Below, one piece after another: positions 44,576-56,799 of a stretch of 64,000 nucleotides of DNA. The stretch is from Ptychodera flava (lineage: Eukaryota; Hemichordata; Enteropneusta; Ptychoderidae), in the NCBI RefSeq assembly GCF_041260155.1, contig NC_091938.1:15759219-15823218 (forward strand), read 5' to 3'. The position numbers were made by a program, and so were the translations under genes. Each line of letters begins with the position of its first letter. The stretch's first letter is position 1. The notes under the pieces were generated by a model. It was not told the origin of the DNA. It saw only the letters and a program-made list of their open reading frames with translations, and searched no databases.

Positions 44576-45799
44576 AATGAAGAGACAAAGTCTAGTACAT
44601 GCCGATTACATTAATCATTGGCGCACCTAAAATACTTTGTTACTAGCCAAGAAAAGTAAACTGGAAAACGCTCGACTTTGTGGTGTTATGGGTACCAATG
44701 AAAGCTACTGTCTACGGTTGTTTTGGGAGTATTGCAAATTATCATTACCCTAGCCATTTTGATATGCAAACGACTTACGCTGGAAGGGCGTGAAGAAGTA
44801 GAACATGTATTTCAGTTTTAGTTACAAAGTCGAATAAAACATTTATATGAATATGTTGCAATTGTTCAGCTATCTCAAAGAAGTGGCACTTAAGCGAAGC
44901 AAGCGTCTGCAAGTGTTATTGACACCCCACTAACTACGTGGAGAATGGACAAAAACGCTTTAATTTGCATATATAGGCCTATAGTAACCTGAGATATCTA
45001 TCGCCAAAGTTTTTTCGCCCCTCTCTTCAATCAGAATGATAAAAAGACGATTCAAAAACTCAGATTACGTTCTTAAAGAAATAAAAAATTTAGAAACTTT
45101 TTAGTGCACAAATAAAAGGAAACTAAGAAACCATATTTAAAGATGGGCTCTTTCAAGATCTCATGGTTTGTTCTCAATTTGAACAAAAACGTTTTGCTTC
45201 CAGTACCACGGAATTGTGAATCATAAAGGTGTTATTGGATAAAAGTTTACCGCCTTCCCTCTATGGTTCTTGGTTTCAAATCGCCCCTGACCTTAGATTA
45301 TCATTCTTAAATGCTGACGGTGAAATTTGAAGGTCATCCCTCTATCTAGATCTATCATGCCAAAGGCAAGTTCTAAACTGCCCTACTTGGCTTTGCAATA
45401 TTCCACACCTTTGACAGGTGTTTTTTTATATGATTCATTTTATTCCAGGTTATTTACGAAGTGTATATGGCATGATAATTATTGTCAATAATTACATATT
45501 GTAAGGGATATCGGAATTTATATTTTGTTCATTAAATTTCATTATAATTAATTAATTTGTGAGTGTGTCATTTCTAACAGGTGACGGACAGTTGCACATG
45601 ATAGATCACACCATGTGTTGACTTTAAATAACTCAAGCAGGGTCATTCTCAAACAATACGCACCCGAAACAGAAAGTTTACACTTTTGCTCAAATGTCCG
45701 CAAGAAAATGTCAAACTTTGCCATTAGCAGAATAACATTCAAGCGTTACGTTACTGGAAAAAGTTTGAGATTTTCGGAAGAAATTACATTTGAAATTTA
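44576..45799. other. Intergenic, nothing recognised
   Basis: No supported gene, RNA or repeat. Confidence 0.45.
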
Positions 45800-46038
45800 A
45801 AGGGATATAGTCGTCGGAACTGCGGCCAAAGGTCGTATGGGACCCATACAACTAATGTAGACACTGTATCCAAGGTACGGTGGTGATTGATGAAAGTCAA
45901 AACATGTCTGTCATAATCTACATAGTATAGTTTAAATGTTGCAGCTATGATGATGAGGTGCATCTAGATATCGGGCACAAAGTACACTGTTGTGAACAAG
46001 AAACTTGCTCAGGCGCAGTACCGACGGCTCTTTCCCTT
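45800..46038 (+). mobile_element. 240-bp TA-type MITE, copy A
   Basis: Starts AAGGGATATAGTCGTCGGAA and ends with the inverted counterpart CGACGGCTCTTTCCCTT. TA on both sides. It aligns along its full length with the copy at 48,777. Confidence 0.82.
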
Positions 46039-48776
46039 TAAAATAGGCTCTCAACCCTGCTTTAGTTCTAAAAAGGACATTAAAGTTTTCGTAACGAACC
46101 TTTCGGGTTTCCCGCAAAAAGTAGACATTCAAAACTTTTTGACACACTGGCATAAAATAATCGATTTATATAAAATGTTACAGTTCGAATATCTGTCGTC
46201 GAATTCTATCTTCAAAGTCACTCCATTGATGATTTTCTTACCTTTAACCTTTAAAAGAATTAGTTTGCAAATAACTAACCTTACAAGAGTTTCCTTATTT
46301 CCTGTATTTGTCGTGTATGACTAAGTTCATCTTTCATCGTGTTCTTGGTGTCACGAAAACATGATGTCCAGTAAACACTGAGGGCGTTATTTCTTGACCG
46401 CATCAACATTCTGTGTCGACTGCCGCTGGGCGTACTTGGCCTCTTGTTGAAAAATCAGGATTGAAATCTATGAACACTATAATGGACGTGCCAGAGTTTG
46501 ATCCAAAGTTTGTTCGTGATGTCATCAGTCCAATCTAACTCTGTTTGAGTACTTTGTATCTCACCCTCTCGGTGTGATAAGATAAGGGGTAAAGGTCACT
46601 GCAAATACAAATCAAACGTAGTGTACCACCTATATATGAATTTGAAGTATTGGTGACTTTTCGCTCCCATATAAAGTGTAAATAGCCTGAAAGATGATAA
46701 CAAATATCAGTAAATATCTAATAAGATATGGCGACAGGGACAGCCAAAAAATGCTTTTGAGCAAAACAAAGCTATTTTGCAATCGATTTAACAATAGTCG
46801 GATCGGCAATTTTTCCGTATCAGTGGGTGGCGAGCGGCGGGCTGGCAGTTTTCCCCTTAAAAGCGGGCGAGAAAATACTCTTCTTTCGCTTAGCAGAAAA
46901 CATGACAACTTAGATTACTATTCGGTCACTTTGAAGAGGTTGCAATGAATTGGGAAGGGAAAAGGTTGTGATGGGCTGGGATTGAAGTAGAGATGTGTAC
47001 GGTCAGAAGTGGAGGAGGGGAGATTTCCTAGTTAAGAGAGGAGGAAACTAATGGGCGGGAGGGGAACTGTTTTGAAATTTCAGGGTAAAGGCAGTTACGA
47101 ACGGGTATTTCCCCTCCAGATTTTAATTTTGTGCGAATAGCATATTTGCATGTATAAAATATCAGACTTGTTTCAATTACGCAAATCGGTTGTCTACCCC
47201 TTTAATGAAGCCGATCATAACCTTCTATACCAGAGCCGGTGATTTTTTTGTTTCTGCAGAATTAGAAATTTTAACCCAAAGTTAAAGTTTATTTACGACT
47301 GTCCATAGAGATAAAACTATTAGTAATTATTGATTTCATTTAGCTTTCTACAGGCGAGACAAGCATCGCTGTCGTTGCTGCACACAAGATCAGGGGTGAG
47401 CAATTATGAGATTACACCTTCACAGGTGTTTATAAATGACGTAATTGCTGTCCGCAACATCTGTAACAACGTGGATGTGTTACAGCGAGGCAGTTACCGA
47501 AAAACATCTGGCCGGGAAACGGCCTTGCGTTCACCAAGACCATCCTTGTGCTGATTAATTATGCTTACGATAAAACGTCATGTTGATTTTGACTCAACAC
47601 CTGCTAGTTTGAGAGCCGAACGTGGCGTATGGATACCGACCTTCGCACCCTCCAAGGCAAGTTGCGCCCAGCTGCATCAGTGCTGATGAAACCATATGCT
47701 GCACAAACCTCGTTAATGAAAATAGGCCACTAAGTAATATTCCCAAGTCTGTGGTTGTTCAATGTTCAGTCCAGTATACTGGTTCCCTGACGGTTTCTTC
47801 CAATGTACAACACAATTCTGCAATGTGATAAAATTAGCGAAAACTAAACGGGAGGACAAAGAATGAAAGCGAAGGACAGACTGAGACAGACGAACAGAAA
47901 ACTTATTCGGGTGGCGGAACATGCACTGTACGTAATTAGGTCAAGCACAACATTTGCAGTGCAGGATAAGATGTGGGACTGTAGCATTTTCATAATTGGC
48001 TCGGGTGAAGGACAGTAGTTGTAGAATATTGCCCTTGACCATATATTGTAATTCGTATTATTTTGCAAGGCAAATACAGCCGGTCGCCATATTCTGCACT
48101 GATAGTATTGTACAGTACCAGGTAAAATTTTTAATTACATTCCTTGTATCTAATGGCATTTAGAAGCTCCTCATTGTCATTTTGAACATAGTAACCTAGT
48201 CGATCAAAAATCGTAATAACGTAACATGTTCTGTTTGTCAACAAAGCCATAGGTGTCCTAAAAGTATTACATGTAAACGATAGAAGCAACCAGGTTTCAC
48301 CAATATAACCCGTTACAAAATGTACAGTTTACGACAACGGACAAATTATAACAATACACTTATGACCTTAAACAGTATATAATAATGAAACATGATAACG
48401 TAATTGCTTATTAGTAAAGTACATAAATGATGTCATAACGACCTTTATCTGGGCCAGCCGGTAGAACTGTTTATATAATAGAATGTTCGCATGTCATCTC
48501 CTGTCGAGCAGGTATAATGATTATACTCCCTTGCCAGAGGCATGGAATTCGAAACAGAGCGGTTTTCTGGTGTGGAACTGGGAGAGAGAAACCTAGTGGG
48601 AGATAGGGAATGTTTTTATCCACTTGTAGAGCACAGATTGTAGGACATTTTCGAAAAGCTCCTACTTCCCCTGCAAATTTTAATCATAAACGAAAGAACG
48701 GCACATTCACGGGTAAAAACACTTTTGAGATCACAACTTTTCAACATCGCATCATTGGATAGCCTGAAAAAATATA
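46039..48776. other. Intergenic, nothing recognised
   Basis: Short open frames only (for example 46,694-46,948 and 47,330-47,554), with no family resemblance and no repeats that I can support. Confidence 0.45.
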
Positions 48777-49017
48777 AAGGGATATAGTCGTCGGAACTGC
48801 GCTCAAAGGTCGTATGGGACCCATACGACCCATGGCAACAATGTATCCAAGGCACAATGGTGATTGATGACAGTTAAAACATGTCTGTCATAATCTATCA
48901 TCGTATAATTTAAATGTTGCAGCTATGATGATGAGGTGCATCTTGATATCGTGCACGGAATACATTGTTTGTAAACAAGAAACTCGCACAGGCGCAGTTC
49001 TGACGATTATATCCCTT
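48777..49017 (+). mobile_element. 240-bp TA-type MITE, copy B
   Basis: Starts AAGGGATATAGTCGTCGGAA and continues CTGCGC. The reverse complement of the right end is AAGGGATATAATCGTCAGAA followed by CTGCGC, so the inverted repeats are about 26 bp with two mismatches. TA on both sides (48775-76, 49018-19). Confidence 0.86.
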
Positions 49018-49034
49018 TAAGTGTATTCGCCCGG

Positions 49035-49188
49035 GGTATTCACCACAGTCACCTGTGGTCTATTCCGCGTTGCGTCTATGCGCCCCATAGACGTGTGCAC
49101 ATATGCCTGGGAAGAGGCATATGTACACACGTCTATGGGGCGCATAGACATAGAGCGGAATAAACCACAGGTGACTGTGGTATTCACC
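49035..49188. mobile_element. 134-bp foldback element with 10-bp target duplication
   Basis: The element (49,045-49,178) begins ACAGTCACCTGTGGT and ends in the exact complement. The arms run almost to the centre (around GGGAAGA) with few mismatches. GGTATTCACC flanks both sides exactly (49,035-49,044 and 49,179-49,188). A 9-10 bp duplication is typical of Mutator-type (MULE) insertion; the superfamily is inferred from that alone. Open frames read through it on both strands because it is a palindrome. Confidence 0.85.
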
Positions 49189-51427
49189 TGCAGGTTGAAG
49201 CAGCGACACAAACACGTTACTCAATATACAGACCCCAATCCGGTGCCCGATTTTAATGTATTCTGGCGACCTTGGACAGACTAGTAAGAAATTCGCAGAA
49301 TAATCGCGCACTTCATGGCGGACCGTAGTCGTGTAAGCGCTCGATTTGCTGCATGGTGTACCTTGGAACAGGGGATTGCCCCGTTTGAACGTCACGTGGC
49401 CTCATGAATATAATGTCACAACAAGGTCACTCTTTATTCAGTCTAGTCTGCCTGCTGATGAGTCACACACTTGCGCAGTCAACACAACTCGGGCCGGGCT
49501 TCCTGTGATGCCCTGTGTGCCGTTAAAAACGAAACTGACAAATTCTGGAATTGGACAATGTAAAAGGTAAGTATATCAGATGTATGCACAGTACAAGGTC
49601 TATCATGATTGTTCACCGTAATAAGGATATATATTCACATATCAGCCAACCTATTGGCAGCAATGCTGATGTCAAACGTGGAGGCGTCCCATTTTCCGTA
49701 ATGTAAACAAATATTCTATTAACACGCACTGACAGCCATCTTACTTGTCTCACTGAAAAAATAATGTCCCAAGAGAAGTACTTGATTGTTATAATCGCTC
49801 AAAATATTCTCAAGCGCGTTCCAATTGCACAAAAAACAGCCACTTCAACACTGTGAACTGACTGTTGTCGATTTCTATGGCGCGGAAGGGGCTTCCCCTG
49901 CTGTCCTTATATGGCATGTCGGGCTTATCAGCTGTGTAAACTTTACGATACTTGTACATGGAGATCATCGCTAACTTTAGCTGACTTCAATGCTCCACGA
50001 GTTATTTATTCCCCAATTCAATTTGGCAACACAAACATCACGTCCACAAAGCCGGCCACGTCACAACAACGGTTTGCAATGTGCGTTATTAGAAATGTCG
50101 TCATTCGAACAATGGTGCGGCAAGTCATGTTGTGCAAACCGTGTGGAGAAAGATACCTCAATTCCAGCTGTACAGCTTTATGAGCAAACGGTCCTAAGGC
50201 TAAGGATAAGGGCTGAGGGGAAAGGGGAAATTGGGCGCTGGAAACAAGTCCATTACCACGTGACCTTTAAATAAGGAAGTAGGACAGACAACAGTGTCGG
50301 ACATTTGAGATAACAAAATTAAAAAGCGAAGACAACAAAGCTGATAGTATGTCAGAGAAATGGGCCAAACTGAAATGTTGACACAGCAAGATGTTTATTT
50401 CTTTCATTTTATGACTTGAAGTCGATCGAAGAGGCGATATAGTTGTGTGTTAACTGTTGATTTTAAGTGAGCTATACGGTATATCCTTTCACTATTGATT
50501 GCGCACGCGTACTGTAGATGTAACGGTTACCATGACAGCAACCTTGTGTTCATGCGTTTTGTTCTTGTTGAAACCTCTTGATTATGAAAACAAACGGAAA
50601 ACTCATTAATGAGCTTTTTAACACATAACAGTGTTAAGATTGGCACAGTCCTGGGAGAAAATGACTAAAATGTATTGTGACCCGAATCATGTAATACCAA
50701 AACATTGTGGCATGTCATTCTGATATAAATGAAATCGGATAAAGATGTTTAAAGCTAAAAACCACGTGTCCTTGTAGTTTGATCGATTCTTCGCCATGGA
50801 TACCCATACTACTAGATGCAGAACTTCATAGTAAACATACAGCTGAAGATGCTGCGCACAGTCTGTCCTCGGAGGGACTGTGGTTTACCTTCACAAAGTC
50901 ACCAACATTGCACTTTTTAGATACCGAAGATATTTGAAGAATTTAATGACATCGTCTACTGATGTTGTTTCTTTATGTGTACACCCAAATTATGAGACGT
51001 GAATATATCAAGCCAGATTTGCATAAGAACTATAGGCCTTGAGTCTCCATTCGTCCCATTTACTTCTAGATTGAAGCTAGCGAAGTTGACCAGAAAATGT
51101 CTTAATACAATAGACTAAATTTTACTAGTCTTGAGAGAGAAAAAATGGAAATTGTATATGTTCTTAACCATACACACGATAAGAAAATTTATACTGAGCT
51201 TTTTTGCAATTTTCTATATCAACATTTTTGGTCAATGAACTGGTGCCGTAGATTGGCAGAGTGAATGTCACAAGAATAAAAAAACTTGTATTTGAAAGAA
51301 CCAAAATATTACTAATTCATACATTGCACATTTGCACATCATACCTAATCCCAATTTAACATCTTAAAAAGGAACAACATAACGCATGGTTGGCTGTCTA
51401 TTCAAGTAGAATGCAACTCGTTGGCAT
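49189..51427. other. Intergenic, no recognised gene
   Basis: Holds an open frame (49,346-49,570) that runs into a good donor (AAAG|GTAAGT at 49,568) and a pair of overlapping frames at 49,911-50,274. None resembles a known family. Confidence 0.4.
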
Positions 51428-51733
51428 ATGTTTGGACTCTCAAACATTTACAATATTTTTGGCAATGGCGTACTTCATTTTGAAGCTTATGGAGTAAATG
51501 AAGTTTTTTGCCGGCTTAGTTTTGTGAAAATTGGGAATTGTGTTCCCCCCCCCCCCCATAATTGAGATAACACAGGAGTGGTGGCCATTTTGAATTTCAA
51601 ATATAGGTAAATATCGTACCTAAACTTGCACCTTGACCCCCACTTTTTTATTGTGAAGGAGAATGGTTTAAAGTTTGCCCGAGGAAAGCTTCAGCATTAG
51701 ATTGTTTTTCAAATGCAAGGCGCGAACTATGGG
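51428..51733 (+). mobile_element. 350-bp TA-type MITE, diverged copy 3
   Basis: Shares TTGGACTCTCAAA, GTGGCCATTTTGAATTTCAA, TTGCACCTTGACCCC and the GGCGCG end block with the family. A 14-base C run interrupts it at about 51,547. Confidence 0.75.
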
Positions 51734-52190
51734 GTCACAGTGAAGTTACAAAATGAAAGTAGTGGGAAGTTTATCGATCAAAATACAATAAATGGGCTAA
51801 TACAAGTCACCTTTTGATATTTTTTTCTCTGGCATCTTTACATGTAATACAAGTAGAAACTTATAAGTGTATTTCTTGGTCGATATGCAGGATATTGTGA
51901 AATGTCTCATGTTCAGTGTATTTATTGACCGAGTAAGCTTGGCCAAGAAACAAAGGATGCAGTGTTTCGGATCTGGTCATTGATACTATGCAAATGAAAT
52001 ACGGTGATGAGATTTCCTGTTTTATAAAATAATGTTCTTGTTTTTCTGACCACCTCGCGGTATGGGGTTACAAACATGTTTTTGTTTCACTGATTGAAAA
52101 TTATTTTGGTTTGCATTTCAACATCTTATTGACGTGAAAAGAATTCAGAAAGCAGCCCAACGCGCCGTTAAATTTCAAGACTTGAACTTT
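51734..52190. other. Intergenic, nothing recognised
   Basis: AT-rich, no supported feature. Confidence 0.45.
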
Positions 52191-52776
52191 GCTTAGACAC
52201 AGGGCGTTGTCTACATGTCCGTCCCCAGGGGTGGGTAGGTGTTTCGTTGTATCGCTAATAAAGATATATTCTACCAACCTTGGTGTTTCAGTCTTAACTT
52301 AGCACTGCCCTTGACAATCTTGCGTATACGTTTTATCAACATGCTGCGTCTATTATCTGATGATTTGAGTGCCTAATTAGCCAAAGTAATCAAGGGTAAA
52401 TTACTAATCTGTGGACGCTCTCACCAGATTATCACCGGATTAAATTTGACAAAGTCAACAACGAACGCACCAGCAAGGTATAACTGACCCTTGCTGGTGG
52501 GTTCGTTGTTGACTTTGTCAAATTTAATCCGGTGATAATCTGTGAGAGCGTCCACAGATTAGTAATTTACCCTTGATTACTTGGCTAATTAGGCACTCAA
52601 ACTCATCAGATAATAGACGCAGCATGTTGATAAAACGTATACGCAAGATTGTCAAGGGCAGTGCTAAGTTAAGACCGAAACACCAAAGGTTGGTAGAATA
52701 TATCTTTATTAGCGATACAACGAAACACCTACCCACCCCTGGGGACGGACATGTAGACAACGCCCTGTGCTTAGAC
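52191..52776. mobile_element. 570-bp near-perfect palindromic hAT-like element with 8-bp target duplication
   Basis: The element (52,199-52,768) starts ACAGGGCGTTGTCTACATGT and ends in its complement. The two arms, about 275 bp each, differ at only about six places, around a short centre near 52,475 (TATAACTGA). GCTTAGAC flanks both sides exactly (52,191-52,198 and 52,769-52,776). An 8-bp duplication and CAGGG-type ends fit hAT. No transposase. The near identity of the arms suggests recent formation. Confidence 0.9.
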
Positions 52777-52807
52777 TTTCAGTAAGGAAACACCTCATTC
52801 CCCGTCA

Positions 52808-53085
52808 AAATCAAGAACAACAGTCGGAGGGCACCCTGCAAAGTTTTTTCTAGAGAAAAAATTACCCAATATTTACCAACTCCTGAAAATCAAAATGGCC
52901 GCCATTCCTATGTTAACTCTACGGGCAAAAACTGGATTTTCGATCTTCACAAAAACAGGCTGATGAAAACTTTCTTTAGTCCACGAGTTTCAAGATTAAT
53001 CGTTATTAAGTGGTAGGACAAAAACAAAAGTATTGTAAAAGCTTGAGATTCAAAATATGTCCTCGAGGCGCATTCTACAATCTAG
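52808..53085 (-). mobile_element. 350-bp TA-type MITE, diverged copy 4 (minus)
   Basis: Contains AAAATGGCCGCCATTCCTAT, GTTAACTCTA and the CTCGAGGCGCATTCTAC end of the family. It starts about 30 bp after the palindromic hAT-like element. Confidence 0.72.
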
Positions 53086-55496
53086 AATCTTTCGTTTTGT
53101 TTATATGATTATGATAAATCGCTTGAATTGTGTATCATCAGTTCATCTGTGATACTATGGTGAAGATTTTGTTGAACACAAATAGAAAGGAAAGTACAGA
53201 AATGGCGAGCTGTTCTCGACGGTGATGCCGGCGATGACAAGAAGTGAAATCTAGTTTCTGAGCCCATCAGTGCTGTTTTCGAATCAACCGTTTGCCATGC
53301 TTCACTGGCCGAAACAACAAACGACAGTCATAGGCAGACTGTGTATATGCTGATTAACGGGCTTTGCGTAGGAAGTAATTACGAAATCATATACCTGTGT
53401 TATATAGAACCAAAATGCCATTGCCTCGACTGACTCGTCTAGTTTGTTCTCTTCGGTATCAGTCACACATCATTTGTAAATCTGCAATGTCGTCTTATTT
53501 TATTTTCACGGTTATTTCATCATGTAGGTTGTCATGTTTCCGTTCCGTAACTCTATCGACAGGAGAAACCTCCGTATTTTCCACTGAAATAAAATGCGGG
53601 TGGAGCGTGACTGCTTTCAACGTTTATTTTATGTTGTGCAAATACCAGTTTGTATACACATGCACATGCAAGATATATGACAACTTTCAATCATCGAATG
53701 TTTTATTTCGTTGTAGCTATATCAGCGAAATTCTAAATTATCAGAGTTTTATCTAAAGTTTTAAACGTATAGCATCCATTATTTATGGGTGACATGTATG
53801 TTACCAGAGGCTGTTCACCTTGTGTGGGAGGTGTCCATGAAAATTAACAAAAACTTGTCATTGCGCTATATCAACACGTGTGGGACTGTTTTTCTTTAGA
53901 CGTAATTAGCCGCCTAGAGTCAGGGCCTAAATGACGACCATGTCAAAATAATAATGAGAATATTGCCAGATGAGGTCGATTACGGTGGCAATACAAATAC
54001 AAACTGTTGTCTGTATTTGCACATTTTTCTGTTGTCACGGAGGATGAGTTTTATGACGTCACATTTAAAATTGCTAGTGCGTTCTTCAAAAAAGGAATGC
54101 ATTTATTTCTCATCACGAAGACAGTATTGTGCCAGCCAAATTCATCTTCGACAAAATATTTGGTACAAAATTAAGAAATCGATATTTTCTCTTCTCCATC
54201 AAAGGTTGCAAATACAGCAACACACGTGGACGGGTATCTGGGAATCACAACAACAATTGTTTCCATAACTGTACGACATCAAGCGACTGGAAGCGTACGT
54301 TGTTGAATCGAAACAGTCGTTAAATATTTTTCATGACAAATGTATTCTATTGCGTAACATGAACATGGTAACATCTACAAAGTGAAAGTGAAGTTGGCGG
54401 ACACTTGTTTTTTTGCCGCTAATACTGGTCCTACTTTCTCGTTTTCCACATATTTATCTATTCTTTCGAACACTCAGTTATTGTGTGACTTACTCGCTCA
54501 CTGACCGTTTTGAGATTCTTAAGAAATAGTGCTCATCTTCCGAGAAAACCAAGTAATGTTTAGTAAATTCCGAGAATGAAGTATTTCAGCTCTTCCCGGT
54601 AAACTCAACGGCTCTCCACCGTGACAGTGTCCCACGTTCCGCAAAGGCAGCAATTGTGCTTGAAATGTTTGAAAGACGAAAAGAACTGCTACATTGACCT
54701 TGGTCACACTAAAATGAGCCAAATTTTGCAATCTCGTGAACTACGATCCTTGTAGTCTCGGCAAATCATGGCCGTGACGTAAATGTTTTCAAACGTTTCC
54801 ATTTGAACAGTGTTGCCAAGTTTTCCACGCTATGGTTTGTGGGTTTTTTCCGTTTCCGTTCTGTTGCTATAAGATATATACTTGAAACTCTCGCGCCTTT
54901 TTGAGTTTTCATTTTAATGGTTAAAAGGTCAGTTCAGATGAACCTTTCTGTTATTGATTCAGGCAAAATGAAAAAAAAAATACGCATTTCCTGTAACCTG
55001 ACCTACCCTAGTGAAAATCCAACCCGCATTGCCACAATTCACGAATGATCTCGCCAAATGTTGCCGATTTGTATTTGTATCCCAATAATTGTAAGGACAT
55101 CCCGACAGACTTACCCTATTTCCTTAAAGGGGCAGGGTTTTTTATCAGCTAGCAAATTGACAAAATGTACACAATTTTCTAACGAGAACAAAGGACTAAA
55201 ATCACATAAACAGTCAGTGTCAACGACCACTAGTGCGAGAACTAGGGATTGAAGACTGCTGCTTTACGGTATGTTAACGGAATTTCTATTTTTCTGGCTT
55301 CATCTGTGTCCACGTTTTGGTCATAAGTCAGGTCTTTTTACTTTCACTTTTCCCAATGAAATCCTATTATACTACCTCTATAATTTCCACGAAGGGGGTC
55401 GTCGTTTTACTCCGGAGATATGACAGTCTCGCCAGTTCGCCAGTGTTATTAGTGACTGCAGTAGTCGCGTAAGAGATTTTGCCGCCAATCTTTGTA
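53086..55496. other. Intergenic, no recognised gene
   Basis: Open frames at 53,397-53,756 and 53,954-54,323 (two overlapping frames) have no family resemblance. No repeats supported. Confidence 0.4.
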
Positions 55497-55658
55497 TTTC
55501 AAGTCCAATTTTTCGAAATTTTCTAATTTCGAAAAAAAAGCGAGTGAAAAGTTTTCTTACACCAAGAGCTTTAAAATGAACCCCCACAAGTTGTATATCA
55601 GAAAGTAATTGTAAAAGTCTGACAGTTCAAATTTGTGTCCCCGAGGCGCGTTCTACCT
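55497..55658 (-). mobile_element. 350-bp TA-type MITE, truncated copy 5 (minus)
   Basis: Holds the half with TTTTCTTACACCAAGAGCTT and the end GTGTCCCCGAGGCGCGTTCT followed by ACCT and TA. The other end is missing. Confidence 0.75.
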
Positions 55659-56674
55659 TAAAGAATACTATAATTTATTAAGATATTTAAATTATTTCCC
55701 GCTAATTATTTTTAGAGTTGTATGGTTTAAGTTTCACCTTCAGTTATGATAATGGTTAAATCGAATACATAAGTATAAGAAACAAATACAATTTTAAATA
55801 TCGGTAAATCTTGAGTTTTGTTTCGTCAGCTGAGAGAGTATAGCAGTCTTTTATCATGAGCGGGCTTTTCTGTAAGTATCGTTGTAAAAGAAATAAAGAT
55901 TCTTATGTCATCCACAAACAACTACTCTGATTGATCTCTGGTATCCTACTCGCACGACGATCGAAGACTAAGTGGTAGAATACTTTTGCAATTTAACTGG
56001 ATGGTCATGTGTGTTTCCTGTAACATGACTCCGAAAATTAGGTTGGTGGCTTAGAGGAAAAAATTCTTTTATTCTTTTTATTTTTGTTGGCTGAGGCCCA
56101 TAAAATAAAGTACAATTTGGAAAACTTAATCAGATTGTTTTGAAATGTGAAAAGAAAAGGCTAAGGCTCGTTGGGGTTTTCTTGGGTGGGTCGGGTTGCT
56201 TGATATGCACGATAATTTTTATTTGGCCTTAAATTACGGTTTGTTTTCTAAAAAATCACGAAATCTGCTTCCCTATGTGACTTGTTGATAACGTCAGCAT
56301 TGCGTTGGTATAGACGAGAATTTGCTATTGGAACCTGCAGCGTCCTGCACAGCGTCAACCACACGAAAACCACAGAACGAGGCAGTAGTATACGTAATTT
56401 CTCATGCAGTTCCATGATTTCTAAAAAGTGGTTTGTCGGAGGTAAACAGCCTATAATCGATGGTCATGTCATCTTTAGTTCGGATAATAGGCTCGTTCGA
56501 AAACTGCAACAGTGAGTTCATGGACTGCTGATTGGATGAAAAATCTATCTTGAAATGATTAATATACAAAGATGCAAATCAATTGTAGTCTACGGATACG
56601 GAGCGATCGCTAACATATCAGAACAAGTTAAGTCGACAGAATATTATCAACAGTGCAAAGACTTACTCAGCACG
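55659..56674. other. Intergenic, nothing recognised
   Basis: No supported gene, RNA or repeat. Confidence 0.45.
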
Positions 56675-56799
56675 GTAGTTACCACAGGCATTCGACTCAA
56701 TGCAAGCAAACCGTCACTGATGCAACCAGTAAGAAAAATTCTCACTGGTTGCATCAGTGACGATTTGCTTGCATTCAGTCGAATGCCTGTGGTAGTTAC
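56675..56799. mobile_element. 109-bp foldback element with 8-bp target duplication
   Basis: The element (56,683-56,791) begins CACAGGCATTCGACTCAATG and ends in its near-exact complement. Its arms of about 48 bp surround AAGAAAAATTCTC. GTAGTTAC flanks both sides (56,675-56,682 and 56,792-56,799). An 8-bp duplication again fits hAT-type insertion. Confidence 0.85.

Noticed and set aside
49021-49284. Open frames on both strands through the foldback element
   Set aside because: They are mirror images caused by the palindrome.
49346-49570. Possible first exon ending at AAAG|GTAAGT
   Set aside because: Good donor, but no partner exon and no recognisable protein.
53954-54323. Two overlapping frames of 104 and 64 codons
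   Set aside because: Neither shows a domain, and neither frame is favoured by splice signals.
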